From positions 1-14,323 of the forward strand of contig JABMSC010000031.1 of assembly GCA_013204685.1 (NCBI GenBank): DNA of 14,323 bases, given 5' to 3'. The notes beneath the pieces were generated by a model. The model saw nothing but the letters and a program-made list of their open reading frames with translations. It searched no databases and was not told the origin of the DNA. Source of the stretch: Candidatus Omnitrophota bacterium (GTDB lineage: Bacteria > Omnitrophota > Gorgyraeia > Tantalellales > Tantalellaceae). A program made the translations under genes and the position numbers. Each line of letters starts with the position of its first letter. The stretch's first letter is position 1. Below are positions 6,697 to 13,989 of this stretch, piece after piece.

Positions 6697-7954
6697 ACTG
6701 GTCATAGAAGGCGGCAGGGTTCTTTCGGGAAAGGTCCGTATAAGCGGAGCGAAAAATGCCTGTCTTCCGATCCTGGCGGCAGCGCTTATGACAGAAGAAG
6801 CGTGCCTTATAAAGAATGTGCCGGATCTGAAAGATATTTCTACCATGATAGATATTCTTTCTGAACTCGGGAGGGATGTCTCCAGGAAGGGTGACGAGGT
6901 AGAGATCTCATCCGGAAGCGTTAAAAATGTGACGGCTCCCTATGACATGGTCAGCACCATGCGTGCATCGATTGCCGTCTTAGGACCATTGCTTGCGAGG
7001 TACGGGGAAGCAAAAGTGTCTTTTCCCGGAGGATGTGTTATAGGCCCCAGGCCCATAGATCTCCACCTTAAAGGGCTGCGCGCGCTGGGAGCCGATATAA
7101 CTATTGAAGAGGGATATATCGTTGCCAGGGCCGGTAAGCTTAAAGGTAAGCGCATATATCTCGGCGGGCATTTCGGATCAAGCGTTCTGGCGACGGCTAA
7201 TACGCTTATGGGTGCAGCACTGGCCGAAGGTGATACCATCATCGAAGATGCTGCCTGTGAACCGGAAGTAGTGGATCTTGTAAACTTTTTGAATGCGATG
7301 GGGGCGGATATTACGGGAGGCGGCACTCCCACGATAAGAGTCAGCGGCGTGAAGATTTTAAAGGGTGCGGAATACAGCGTCGTTCCGGACAGAATAGAGG
7401 CGGGCACATACATGATCGCAGCCATTGCTACGGGAGGGCGGCTCTTCCTTGAAAACGCTGAGGCAAAGCATAACCTTGCGCTTATCGATAAACTTGAGGA
7501 ATGCGGCGGAGTAATCACAGAAACTTCCGGAGGAATGGATGTAAGCAGAAGAGGGCGCGCGATACACCCGACAGACGTTACGACGCTTACTTATCCGGGA
7601 TTTCCGACGGATCTTCAGGCGCAGACAATGAGCCTGGTGACTATATGCGACGGCATAAGCGTTATAACCGAAAAAATATATCCCGAAAGGTTTATTCATA
7701 TCAGCGAGCTTAACAGGATGGGAGCTGAGATATTTCTCGAGGGATCCACTGCGATCGTTCATGGGGTTAAAAAGTTAAGCGGTGCCCCGGTAATGGCGTC
7801 GGATCTGAGGGCATCAGCAGCTCTGGTCCTGGCGGGACTGATAGCGGAGGGGTGCACGGAAGTTTCGAGGATATATCACCTGGATCGCGGGTATGAACAT
7901 ATTGAGGATAAACTTTCGGCAGTGGGAGCGAGCATTAAGAGGGTGAGTGAGTAG
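6689..7954 (+). CDS. murA: UDP-N-acetylglucosamine 1-carboxyvinyltransferase
   Basis: Transfers enolpyruvate from PEP to UDP-GlcNAc, the first committed step of peptidoglycan precursor synthesis in the cytosol. The 421-residue length is standard. GAKNACLP carries the catalytic Lys22-Asn23 pair. The mobile loop SFPGGCVIGPRPIDLH carries Cys116, equivalent to E. coli Cys115, the residue alkylated by fosfomycin. YPGFPTDLQAQ has the catalytic aspartate, and ASDLRASAALVLAGL and HLDRGYEHIEDKL close the fold. The start ATG lies inside the end of prmC (8-base overlap). A Cys at position 116 predicts fosfomycin sensitivity at the target level. The repeated inverted alpha/beta domains show no breaks or frameshifts. 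Confidence 0.97.
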   Translation: MDKLVIEGGRVLSGKVRISGAKNACLPILAAALMTEEACLIKNVPDLKDISTMIDILSELGRDVSRKGDEVEISSGSVKNVTAPYDMVSTMRASIAVLGPLLARYGEAKVSFPGGCVIGPRPIDLHLKGLRALGADITIEEGYIVARAGKLKGKRIYLGGHFGSSVLATANTLMGAALAEGDTIIEDAACEPEVVDLVNFLNAMGADITGGGTPTIRVSGVKILKGAEYSVVPDRIEAGTYMIAAIATGGRLFLENAEAKHNLALIDKLEECGGVITETSGGMDVSRRGRAIHPTDVTTLTYPGFPTDLQAQTMSLVTICDGISVITEKIYPERFIHISELNRMGAEIFLEGSTAIVHGVKKLSGAPVMASDLRASAALVLAGLIAEGCTEVSRIYHLDRGYEHIEDKLSAVGASIKRVSE

Positions 7955-7972
7955 GTCATAGCTTACTATTAC

Positions 7973-8056
7973 GTGATCCCCGCTTCGCCGAAGCCCTCTG
8001 GCTTCGGCACTTCCTCGCAACCATGTGCTCGGTCGCGCGGGGATGACATTTTTTCA
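7973..8056 (+). terminator. Nested palindrome with T-tract after murA
   Basis: ATCCCCGC (7976-7983) pairs with GCGGGGAT (8037-8044). Inside it GCCGAAGCC (7987-7995) and GGCTTCGGC (8000-8008) form a perfect 9-bp hairpin with a CTCT loop. A T-run (TTTTTT) follows from about 8049. The strong stems plus the T-run fit a terminator for the housekeeping block. The GATCCCCGC...GCGGGGATGAC outline also resembles dispersed palindromic repeats in other bacteria, so both readings may hold. No clear promoter for the next gene was found in this 117-base gap. Confidence 0.55.
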
Positions 8057-8071
8057 TAAAGGAGGTATAAA

Positions 8072-8524
8072 ATGAAAAAAATAAGTTTAATTCTAGGATT
8101 GGCGGCGGCAATCAGCTTTTTCACAACCAGCGCTTTCGCGCTCACAGTCACAGCTACATCTATTTCAAGTGGCGTTTACGAAGACGGAAAATTTACTCCA
8201 ACCAATAGTGGTTTTACGGCAGAGTACACTCTTGATGAGAATACCCGGATGGTCCGACTCACAAAAATTATAGACAATGATCGTGAGGGGAAAGCTGAAG
8301 AGGGGGCCCTGTATGAGATAACAAATATGTCCATAAGTGAAGGACTCTCAGCCTTTACGGTTTCCAGGAACAAAATGGGACAGAAGATCATAACGGCCGT
8401 GCGTGAAGGGGCTCTTGGTGCTTCCGAGACGCTCATAATTGGCAGGGATTTTTATGAATACTCGAAAGCTGAGAACGGAAAATTTTATCTTGAGTATGGA
8501 AAAGTAACTTACGACAATCAATAA
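8072..8524 (+). CDS. Exported protein of unknown function
   Basis: I do not recognise this 150-residue protein. A Sec signal peptide is clear: MKK, a hydrophobic core (ISLILGLAAAISFF), and a probable cleavage after SAFA, leaving about 125 mature residues. The mature part alternates short polar and hydrophobic stretches (TVTATSISSGVYEDGKF, AEYTLDENTRMVRLTKI) and looks beta-rich. It has no cysteine and no transmembrane segment, so a small soluble periplasmic or secreted domain is likely. The start is firm: AAAGGAGGT at 8058-8066 is a near-perfect ribosome-binding site, suggesting high expression. It lies 13 bases before the large sensor gene, so the two are probably co-transcribed. A role as ligand-binding or stress-responsive partner of the sensor is only a guess. 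Confidence 0.85.
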   Translation: MKKISLILGLAAAISFFTTSAFALTVTATSISSGVYEDGKFTPTNSGFTAEYTLDENTRMVRLTKIIDNDREGKAEEGALYEITNMSISEGLSAFTVSRNKMGQKIITAVREGALGASETLIIGRDFYEYSKAENGKFYLEYGKVTYDNQ

Positions 8525-8537
8525 AAAGGAAGAGAAG

Positions 8538-11159
8538 ATGAAGGACAAAACAGTAAACGTACTTATTGTAGGCGCCGGAAAGGGCGGCACAGCTTTTATT
8601 GAACTTTTCAAGGGTAGTGATAAGGTTAAAATATCAGGTGTTGTAGATATAAACGATGATGCACCAGGGATCAGGTTAGCCAAAGAATTAAATATCCCTC
8701 ATTCGAATGATTGCAGGACCTTTTTTGAAAAAAAAGAACTCGATGAAATAATCAATGTTACCGGTTCCCGGGCGGTCCAGGAAGAGCTGCTGAACAACAA
8801 ACCCGAAAATGTCGAAGTAATAGGAGGACATAGTGCGAAGCTGATGTGGGGATTTTTTGATGAATACACGCAGTCAGAAACGGCATTGAAAATATCTGAA
8901 CAAAAGTTCAAAGATCTGACAGAGGCTACAACGGACTGGATATGGGAGGTTGACAAGGATGGGAAATATACCTATGTCAGCCCTAAGGTTGAGGACCTGT
9001 TGGGGTATACATCCGGCGAGGTTTTGGGTAAAAGCCCTTTTGACTTTATGCCGAAGGGTGAGCAAAAAAAGATACGTGATATTTTTATTGAAAAAGTGAC
9101 CCAAAAAGAACCTTTTTATCAATTAGAAAACGAGAATATTCATAAGGACGGGCACAGCGTTATATTAGAGACAAACGGAATTCCTGTTTTTGATGAAAAA
9201 GGGAATGTGAAAGGATATAGGGGCATAGATAGAGACATTACGGATCGCGCTGCATCGGAAAACATGCTGAAAGAATCCGAAGCAAAATGGAAGTCGCTGG
9301 TTAATAACGCTCCGAACATAATTATGATTTCAGATCGTGATGGTGTGATCCAGTTCATAAATCACACTGCAGCAGGTTTAAGCACAGAAGACGTTATCGG
9401 GAAAACGCTGTATGATTTTATTGATCCGGATTACCGTGCAACCGTGAAGGAAACTATGGAACACGTTTTTAAGACAGGCAAGGCTGCCAGATACCAGATC
9501 AAAAGTACCGGTTCCGATGGTTCCAGTGCATGGCATGATAGCCAGGTCGGTCCCATCGGTCAAAATGGTGAGGTTGTTGCGATGATATCCGTTGTCACGG
9601 ACGTTACCGAAAAGAAAAAGTCCGATGAGCGCGTTCAAAAGCTCAACGAAACCCTGTGCGGCCTGAGTATTGATCACGAAGAAAACGTAAACAAGTTGAC
9701 CGCTGCTTGCGGAGAGATACTGGGGGGAGTGTGCGCCTTATATAACAGGATAGACGGTGATATGCTGTGTTCAATAGGGAAGTGGCAGACACCGCCGGAT
9801 TTTAAGACCCTTGATAATGCCGAAGGACATATATGCTATGACGTGATAAAGCATGGCTCAAAAGGGGCACCTTATATCGTAAAGAATCTCGAAAAAACAC
9901 CGTATTCCAAAAAAGATCCTAATGTGGCGAAATACGGCTTAAAAACTTATATAGGATATCCTGTGTATTGTTTTGATAAGCCGGTTGGGAGCCTTTGTGT
10001 CGTGTACCGGGATGACATTGAGTTCGATGAAAGCGATAAGAGGTTTATGGGTATTATTGCCGAAGCTATTTCTAGAGAAGAAGAACGCAAACAAATGACT
10101 GATGAATTAAGACAGACCGGCGACCGATTGTCGCTTCTTATCAAGACCATGCCGATAATTTCTTATACATGCAGGGCGGAAGGCAATTTCGCCGCTACTT
10201 ACATAACGAATTCGATAACAGACATCACCGGATATAAGCCGGAAGACTTTACTTCTAAATCTTCTTTCTGGGTGGATCATATTCATCCCGATGACAGGAA
10301 CAGGGTGTTTGCAGAACTGGGTGAGGTTTTTAAAGCAGATTTGCACCAGCATGAATACCGCTTCAAGATCGCTGACGGTTCTTACAGGTATCTTCTCGAT
10401 GTTATGCGCCTGATAAGAAAAGAAGACGGGACCCCCGATTACATTATAGGTGTGATGTCTGACGTCTCGGACCGAAGGCAGATAGAAGACGCGCTTAAAG
10501 AATCGGAATCCCGGTATCGTACTATTTTTGAAAATACGGGTACGGCGATCGTGATCATCGAAGACGATATGACCGTTTCCATGGCAAACGCTGAATTCGA
10601 GAAGATCTCAGGTTTTTCCAAGGAAGAAATAGAGGGGCGCAAAAATGTTCTGGATTTCACCGGGAAGGACTATTTAGATAAGGTAAAAGAGTATCACAGG
10701 CTCCGGAGGATCGATCCGGAAGCCGTACCGGGAAATTATGATATTAGCATAATGAATAAAGAGGGGAAAGAGGTCGATGTTTATCTGACGGTGGCATTGA
10801 TCCCTGATACCCGGAGAAGCGTTGCGTCAATTCTGGACATTACTGAGCTTAAGAGGAACGAACAGGAGCTTACAAAACAGAAGGAACTGTTGGATAATAC
10901 TAATAAGGCCCTGGAACATAAATTAAAAGAACTGCAGGAAGCTCTGGGACATATTAAAAGACTTGAAGGCCTTGTTCCGATATGCGCGAATTGTAAAAAG
11001 ATGATGATGGAAGGAAAGGACTCAAAGGATCAAAAGGCGTGGATACCGCTTGAGAAATATATATCTGAGCGAAGTGAAGCAAGCTTTACTCATGGGCTGT
11101 GTCCGGATTGTGCTAAAAAGATGTACGGACAGATAAGGAAAAATAATAAGAAAGATTAA
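8538..11159 (+). CDS. Multi-PAS sensor with N-terminal Rossmann domain and C-terminal Cys4 module
   Basis: An 873-residue cytosolic sensor without transmembrane segments. Order: a NAD(P)-binding-like Rossmann domain (1-~105; G12-A-G-K-G-G17, with Asp37 ending strand 2, as expected for NAD), PAS (~118-240), PAS (~248-367), GAF (~370-515), PAS (~530-650), PAS (~656-775), coiled coil (~775-808), then a ~60-residue end starting LEGLVPICANCKK with C816-x2-C819 and C855-x2-C858. The PAS repeats carry S-box endings such as GYRGIDRDITDR and VSVVTDVTE-like strands. No histidine kinase, GGDEF, EAL, HD or DNA-binding domain is present. I recall the same LEG-PIC-xx-CKK...HGxCPxC end on other bacterial sensor and response-regulator proteins, without an assigned function. 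A start with AGGAAGAG just upstream is credible. Output partner unknown; redox or metal sensing is an inference. Confidence 0.9.
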   Translation: MKDKTVNVLIVGAGKGGTAFIELFKGSDKVKISGVVDINDDAPGIRLAKELNIPHSNDCRTFFEKKELDEIINVTGSRAVQEELLNNKPENVEVIGGHSAKLMWGFFDEYTQSETALKISEQKFKDLTEATTDWIWEVDKDGKYTYVSPKVEDLLGYTSGEVLGKSPFDFMPKGEQKKIRDIFIEKVTQKEPFYQLENENIHKDGHSVILETNGIPVFDEKGNVKGYRGIDRDITDRAASENMLKESEAKWKSLVNNAPNIIMISDRDGVIQFINHTAAGLSTEDVIGKTLYDFIDPDYRATVKETMEHVFKTGKAARYQIKSTGSDGSSAWHDSQVGPIGQNGEVVAMISVVTDVTEKKKSDERVQKLNETLCGLSIDHEENVNKLTAACGEILGGVCALYNRIDGDMLCSIGKWQTPPDFKTLDNAEGHICYDVIKHGSKGAPYIVKNLEKTPYSKKDPNVAKYGLKTYIGYPVYCFDKPVGSLCVVYRDDIEFDESDKRFMGIIAEAISREEERKQMTDELRQTGDRLSLLIKTMPIISYTCRAEGNFAATYITNSITDITGYKPEDFTSKSSFWVDHIHPDDRNRVFAELGEVFKADLHQHEYRFKIADGSYRYLLDVMRLIRKEDGTPDYIIGVMSDVSDRRQIEDALKESESRYRTIFENTGTAIVIIEDDMTVSMANAEFEKISGFSKEEIEGRKNVLDFTGKDYLDKVKEYHRLRRIDPEAVPGNYDISIMNKEGKEVDVYLTVALIPDTRRSVASILDITELKRNEQELTKQKELLDNTNKALEHKLKELQEALGHIKRLEGLVPICANCKKMMMEGKDSKDQKAWIPLEKYISERSEASFTHGLCPDCAKKMYGQIRKNNKKD

Positions 11160-11162
11160 AAC

Positions 11163-11567
11163 ATGAAACAGTTTGCACTATTCGCTATTTTGCTCACCTT
11201 TACATTATTCAACTGCACCAGCGGGTTTGCTGTGGATGACGATGGGATAATTGAATATCCTGACGGAAGCCTTGGCATGGATATTGGCGGCGGATATCAA
11301 ACTATGCCGAAAATACAAGGTGAAGATGAAGATTTCATGCCTGCTCCGGGGTATCGTGATGACTACAAAGATACCAGATACGGCCCAATGACAGAGCAGG
11401 GCGCTTATTTTCCGGTGATGCCTTCTTTCAGTCTGCCGGGGACAAGAAAGCCGGTTGAAAAAACAGAAGAAGAGAAGGAGCAGATATTTTATCAAATGCC
11501 CCCCGAAGAGATGGAAAGTACCATTTGGGGGTTTTCAGGCCAGGAGCCAAAAACCCCTGATGAGTAG
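11163..11567 (+). CDS. Exported protein of unknown function
   Basis: I do not recognise this 134-residue protein. The start MKQFALFAILLTFTLFNC...GFA is a signal peptide, with cleavage most likely after GFA at residue ~23. The LFNC sequence has a cysteine, but Asn at the -1 position makes a lipoprotein signal doubtful. The mature ~110 residues are acidic and rich in Gly, Pro, Tyr and Met (IIEYPDGSLGMDIGGGYQ, FMPAPGYRDDYKD, YFPVMPSFSLPG), with a charged EKTEEEKEQ segment. This points to an extended, perhaps poorly folded protein. It begins three bases after the sensor stop, so it is in the same operon. Small size and low complexity allow that it is fast-evolving, but the start, the signal peptide and the spacing make it a real gene. 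Confidence 0.8.
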   Translation: MKQFALFAILLTFTLFNCTSGFAVDDDGIIEYPDGSLGMDIGGGYQTMPKIQGEDEDFMPAPGYRDDYKDTRYGPMTEQGAYFPVMPSFSLPGTRKPVEKTEEEKEQIFYQMPPEEMESTIWGFSGQEPKTPDE

Positions 11568-11585
11568 TTATCCCATATAGCATTA

Positions 11586-11638
11586 AATCCGAGATCCGAA
11601 ATCCGAAACAAATCCCAAATCCCAAATTCGAAATTCCA
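11586..11638. repeat. Run of seven 7-bp units (AATYCSA)
   Basis: The units follow each other without gaps: AATCCGA (11586), GATCCGA (11593), AATCCGA (11600), a four-base AACA interruption (11607), then AATCCCA (11611), AATCCCA (11618), AATTCGA (11625) and AATTCCA (11632). A weaker ATGTTCCA continues the pattern. The units are too short and have no spacers, so this is not a CRISPR array. The run starts 19 bases after the stop of the second exported-protein gene. Its only visible likeness in the window is to the other short-period repeats between genes. Confidence 0.8.
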
Positions 11639-11662
11639 ATGTTCCAAACATATTCGTGCTCA

Positions 11663-11686
11663 GACTTAATGTGTATACTTTAAGTC
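11663..11686. promoter_or_regulatory. Spaced inverted repeat upstream of the MerR gene, possible operator
   Basis: GACTTAA (11663-11669) and TTAAGTC (11680-11686) are perfect 7-bp inverted copies separated by ten bases that contain TATACT. The half-site centres are about 17 bases apart, on one face of the helix, which suits a dimeric regulator. It lies about 30 bases upstream of the promoter -35 box. It could equally be a weak hairpin. No second copy was found in the window. Confidence 0.3.
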
Positions 11687-11719
11687 AAGCATTTACAGTA
11701 TTTACAATTCACACTAAAC

Positions 11720-11747
11720 TTGACAAAAATAAAACATATGCTATACT
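11720..11747 (+). promoter_or_regulatory. Strong sigma-70-type promoter for the MerR-transferase operon
   Basis: A consensus TTGACA (11720-11725) and TATACT (11742-11747) are separated by 16 bases, in an AT-rich region, about 65 bases before the MerR start. This is the best promoter match in the window. Classical MerR-activated promoters have a stretched 19-20-base spacer, so this looks constitutive or repressible, not twist-activated. A second TTGACA at 11760-11765 has no matching -10 box. Confidence 0.6.
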
Positions 11748-11811
11748 TGCAGTAAATAATTGACATAAAGTAACTCATCGGGATCATTTTGCTTCTCTAA
11801 GAAGGAAGAGT

Positions 11812-12072
11812 ATGTCCAAAAAGCTTATATTATCAAAAGATATAGTACAAAAATACAATATCCCTTATTCGACGCTTACTCATTACACCGATATGGGGTT
11901 GCTCCAGGTAGTGAAGAAGTCGGGTAATAGGAGAATGTATGATGAAGGTGAAGTGAGAGTGCAATTGGAAAAGATACTTGAGCTTGTAGATAAAGGATAC
12001 CCCCTAAGGCTTATTCGTGACTTGCTTATTAACGGGCAAAATCATGATCCAGGAGAGGGGCTGGACAGTTAG
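11812..12072 (+). CDS. MerR-type DNA-binding protein without effector domain
   Basis: The 86-residue protein is essentially one winged helix-turn-helix. Helix-turn-helix: SKDIVQKYNIPYSTLTHYTDMGLL (residues ~8-31). Wing: KKSGNRRMY with Arg40, Arg41 and Tyr43. Helices after it: VRVQLEKILELVDKGYPLRLIRDLL (~50-72), as in the MerR N-terminal domain. Full MerR proteins add a dimerisation helix and ligand domain, and both are missing, so dimerisation or sensing must come from elsewhere. AAGGA at 11802-11806 precedes the ATG. A consensus promoter lies just upstream and the stop is 16 bases before the transferase start, so it probably controls its own operon. Family assignment is good; target and signal are unknown. 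Confidence 0.87.
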   Translation: MSKKLILSKDIVQKYNIPYSTLTHYTDMGLLQVVKKSGNRRMYDEGEVRVQLEKILELVDKGYPLRLIRDLLINGQNHDPGEGLDS

Positions 12073-12088
12073 ATTTCAGGAGAATATA

Positions 12089-13138
12089 TTGAAACTTTTT
12101 ATACTTGCTTTCAGCTTATCGGTACTTTTCACCTGGCTTGCTATCATAATAGCCAAAAAAGCGAATATTGTTGATTCCCCCGACCGGGAAAGCAAGATAC
12201 ATACTAAACCCGTGCCGCTTCTTGGTGGGGTGGCGCTTTTTTTGGCGTATGCCACAGCGCTTTTATTGAACTATCAGTTTTCATGGGAGCTTAAAGGAGT
12301 TGCGATCGCTTCATTTATTGTAATGCTTTCAGGTTTAATAGACGATGTAAGGGGATTATCTGCATCTGCCAGGCTTGTAATACAGATCCTTTGTGCGATT
12401 GTGGTTGTTGCGTTCGGCGTGCGCATCAACATCGTGCCGGACAGATTTTTCTTCGCGTATCCCTTAGAGGCGATAATAACCGTTATATGGATCGTTGGGA
12501 TCACCAATGCCATGAATTTTATTGATGGAGCCGACGGTCTGGCGGCAGGCCTTACCGCGATCGCTGCAGGAGCATTCGCGATAATAGCATATCAGACCGG
12601 CCAGATATATTTTGCGTTCCTGAACGCTGCTCTTGCCGGAGCGTGTTTGGGCTTTCTGGTGTTTAATTTTCATCCGGCAAAAATATTCCTTGGTGACGCG
12701 GGCAGCGCCTTTCTGGGATTCAGTATAGCCTCATTGGCGGCTATGGGGGAATGGTCCGGGAATATGCCAATTGTAGCATTAAGTATACCGCTTTTAACGC
12801 TTTCGATACTTATATTTGATATGATCTACATAAGCATGTCAAGGATCGCACGGAAAAAAGTGACGTCTTTTAAGGAATGGATCGAGTACGTAGGGAAGGA
12901 TCATTTGCATCACCGCCTTATGAATATGGGTTTTTCTCAGGTGCAGACGGTTCTTTTTATATATTTAATAGCGATCGTATTCGCCCTTGGAGCTCTTGCT
13001 CTTAAAGAGTCAGTGACTTACCAGGCGCTGTTACTTCTTTCCCAGGGGGTTTGTATCCTGGTTACAGTGATGGTACTTATGATAGTGGGCCGTGGGAATA
13101 TGGAGAAAAACAGGATCACGGAGACGCGGCTCAAGTAG
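12089..13138 (+). CDS. Polyprenyl-phosphate sugar-1-phosphate transferase, WecA/TagO type
   Basis: Integral membrane enzyme that moves a HexNAc-1-phosphate from a UDP-sugar to undecaprenyl phosphate, starting a surface polysaccharide or teichoic-acid-like chain at the inner leaflet. It has about ten or eleven hydrophobic segments across 349 residues. Family motifs in order: KIHTKPVPLLGG (from K36), D85-D86-VRGL, NAMNFIDGADGLAAG (N140, D146, D149), FLGDAGSAFLGF (D203) and H272-L-H-H-R276. These separate it from MraY, which has longer and different loops. The start is probably TTG at 12089, because AGGAG (12078-12082) lies six bases upstream and the first helix then begins at once. The ATG at 12017 would add 24 polar residues inside the MerR gene. 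UDP-GlcNAc is the likeliest donor, but substrate cannot be read from sequence. Confidence 0.9.
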   Translation: MKLFILAFSLSVLFTWLAIIIAKKANIVDSPDRESKIHTKPVPLLGGVALFLAYATALLLNYQFSWELKGVAIASFIVMLSGLIDDVRGLSASARLVIQILCAIVVVAFGVRINIVPDRFFFAYPLEAIITVIWIVGITNAMNFIDGADGLAAGLTAIAAGAFAIIAYQTGQIYFAFLNAALAGACLGFLVFNFHPAKIFLGDAGSAFLGFSIASLAAMGEWSGNMPIVALSIPLLTLSILIFDMIYISMSRIARKKVTSFKEWIEYVGKDHLHHRLMNMGFSQVQTVLFIYLIAIVFALGALALKESVTYQALLLLSQGVCILVTVMVLMIVGRGNMEKNRITETRLK

Positions 13139-13175
13139 CTGAAAAATAACGATCTTCAAAAGAGGTGATTTTACA

Positions 13176-13988
13176 ATGGATTTTTTAGAATACTGGAATA
13201 TGGCAGAGAGACCATTTGAAAATACGGGGGATCCGAAATTTTTTTATTATTCCCCCAACCACAAAGAAGCCCTGGTCAGGCTTACTTATGTAATAAAGAA
13301 GAACAAGGCGGGGGCCTTGCTCGCAGGCGATTACGGCACGGGCAAGACTTCTATAGCAAATGAACTCTTAGAAGAGATAAAAGAGAGCGAGGATTATCAC
13401 AGCGTATGCATAAGAAATCCTATTCTTAGTTCCAAAGAACTCTTAAGTGAAATAGCCTACCAGCTGGGTGTGACCGAGAATTTTAAAAGCCGGCTGGAAT
13501 TAAGGCGAGCTATTGAAGGAGCCCTGCATAAAATAGTAATGGAAGAGAGGCATACCGTTATTATCATAGATGAAGCGCATCTTATGACCCGGAGGGAAGC
13601 GCTTGAGGAATTGCGTCTATTGATGAATTTGCAGTACGATAACCAGTTCATGGCAACGATCATCATGATGGGGCAGCTTGAACTGCGCAATGTTATTAAC
13701 TCAATGCCGCAGTTCAAGCAAAGATTTGCGATATTTTATGCCCTGAAGCATCTGCCGGCAGAAGAAACATCAAAATATATACAGCACCGCCTGCAGATCT
13801 CGGGAACAGGTGCTTCCATTTTCAGCGACACAGCATGCGGAATAATACATAAGTCTTCCGTTGGAAGGCCGCGGCAGATAAACAACATTTGTGACATGTC
13901 CCTTCTCGTCGGCTCGATGAGAAAAGTCAGCCAGATAGACGAGGATATAGTTACAGAAGTTATAAAGGACCTGGGAGAGGAAATCTAA
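13176..13988 (+). CDS. ExeA/GspA-type AAA+ ATPase
   Basis: A 270-residue soluble ATPase. The N-terminus MDFLEYWNMAERPFENTGDPKFFYYSPNHKEAL has the typical ExeA-like (F-x-PFxxxxDPxFfY-S) opening. Walker A is GDYGTGKT (G51-T58, Lys57). Walker B is VIIIDEAH (D132, E133). The sensor-2 region is SVGRPRQINNIC (G230, R231, R233). There is no peptidoglycan-binding or transmembrane part, in contrast to full ExeA. Relatives energise assembly of secretion pores, act in exosortase-linked polysaccharide loci, or serve as transposition ATPases (TniB/IstB-like). The WecA-type transferase immediately upstream favours an export or polysaccharide role. AGAGGTGAT (13161-13169) precedes the ATG and the next gene begins one base after the stop, so expression is coupled. 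Confidence 0.85.
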   Translation: MDFLEYWNMAERPFENTGDPKFFYYSPNHKEALVRLTYVIKKNKAGALLAGDYGTGKTSIANELLEEIKESEDYHSVCIRNPILSSKELLSEIAYQLGVTENFKSRLELRRAIEGALHKIVMEERHTVIIIDEAHLMTRREALEELRLLMNLQYDNQFMATIIMMGQLELRNVINSMPQFKQRFAIFYALKHLPAEETSKYIQHRLQISGTGASIFSDTACGIIHKSSVGRPRQINNICDMSLLVGSMRKVSQIDEDIVTEVIKDLGEEI

Positions 13989-13989
13989 T

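Noticed and set aside
6940..7518. Long 192-codon frame on the minus strand
   Set aside because: It is antisense to conserved murA codons, with Ser/Pro/Ala-rich sequence and no family features.
11163..11230. Lipoprotein signal in the second exported protein
   Set aside because: The cysteine is preceded by Asn at -1, where lipoboxes have Gly, Ala or Ser; an ordinary signal peptide ending GFA fits better.
11586..11638. CRISPR array
   Set aside because: The units are 7 bases long and contiguous, with no spacers and no cas genes nearby.
12017..12088. ATG start for the WecA-type transferase inside the MerR gene
   Set aside because: The added residues are polar and precede the first membrane helix; TTG at 12089 has AGGAG at good spacing.
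13176..13988. TniB/IstB-like transposition ATPase of a mobile element
   Set aside because: No transposase or terminal repeats are nearby, and the N-terminal ExeA-like opening and the neighbouring transferase fit an export or polysaccharide role better.
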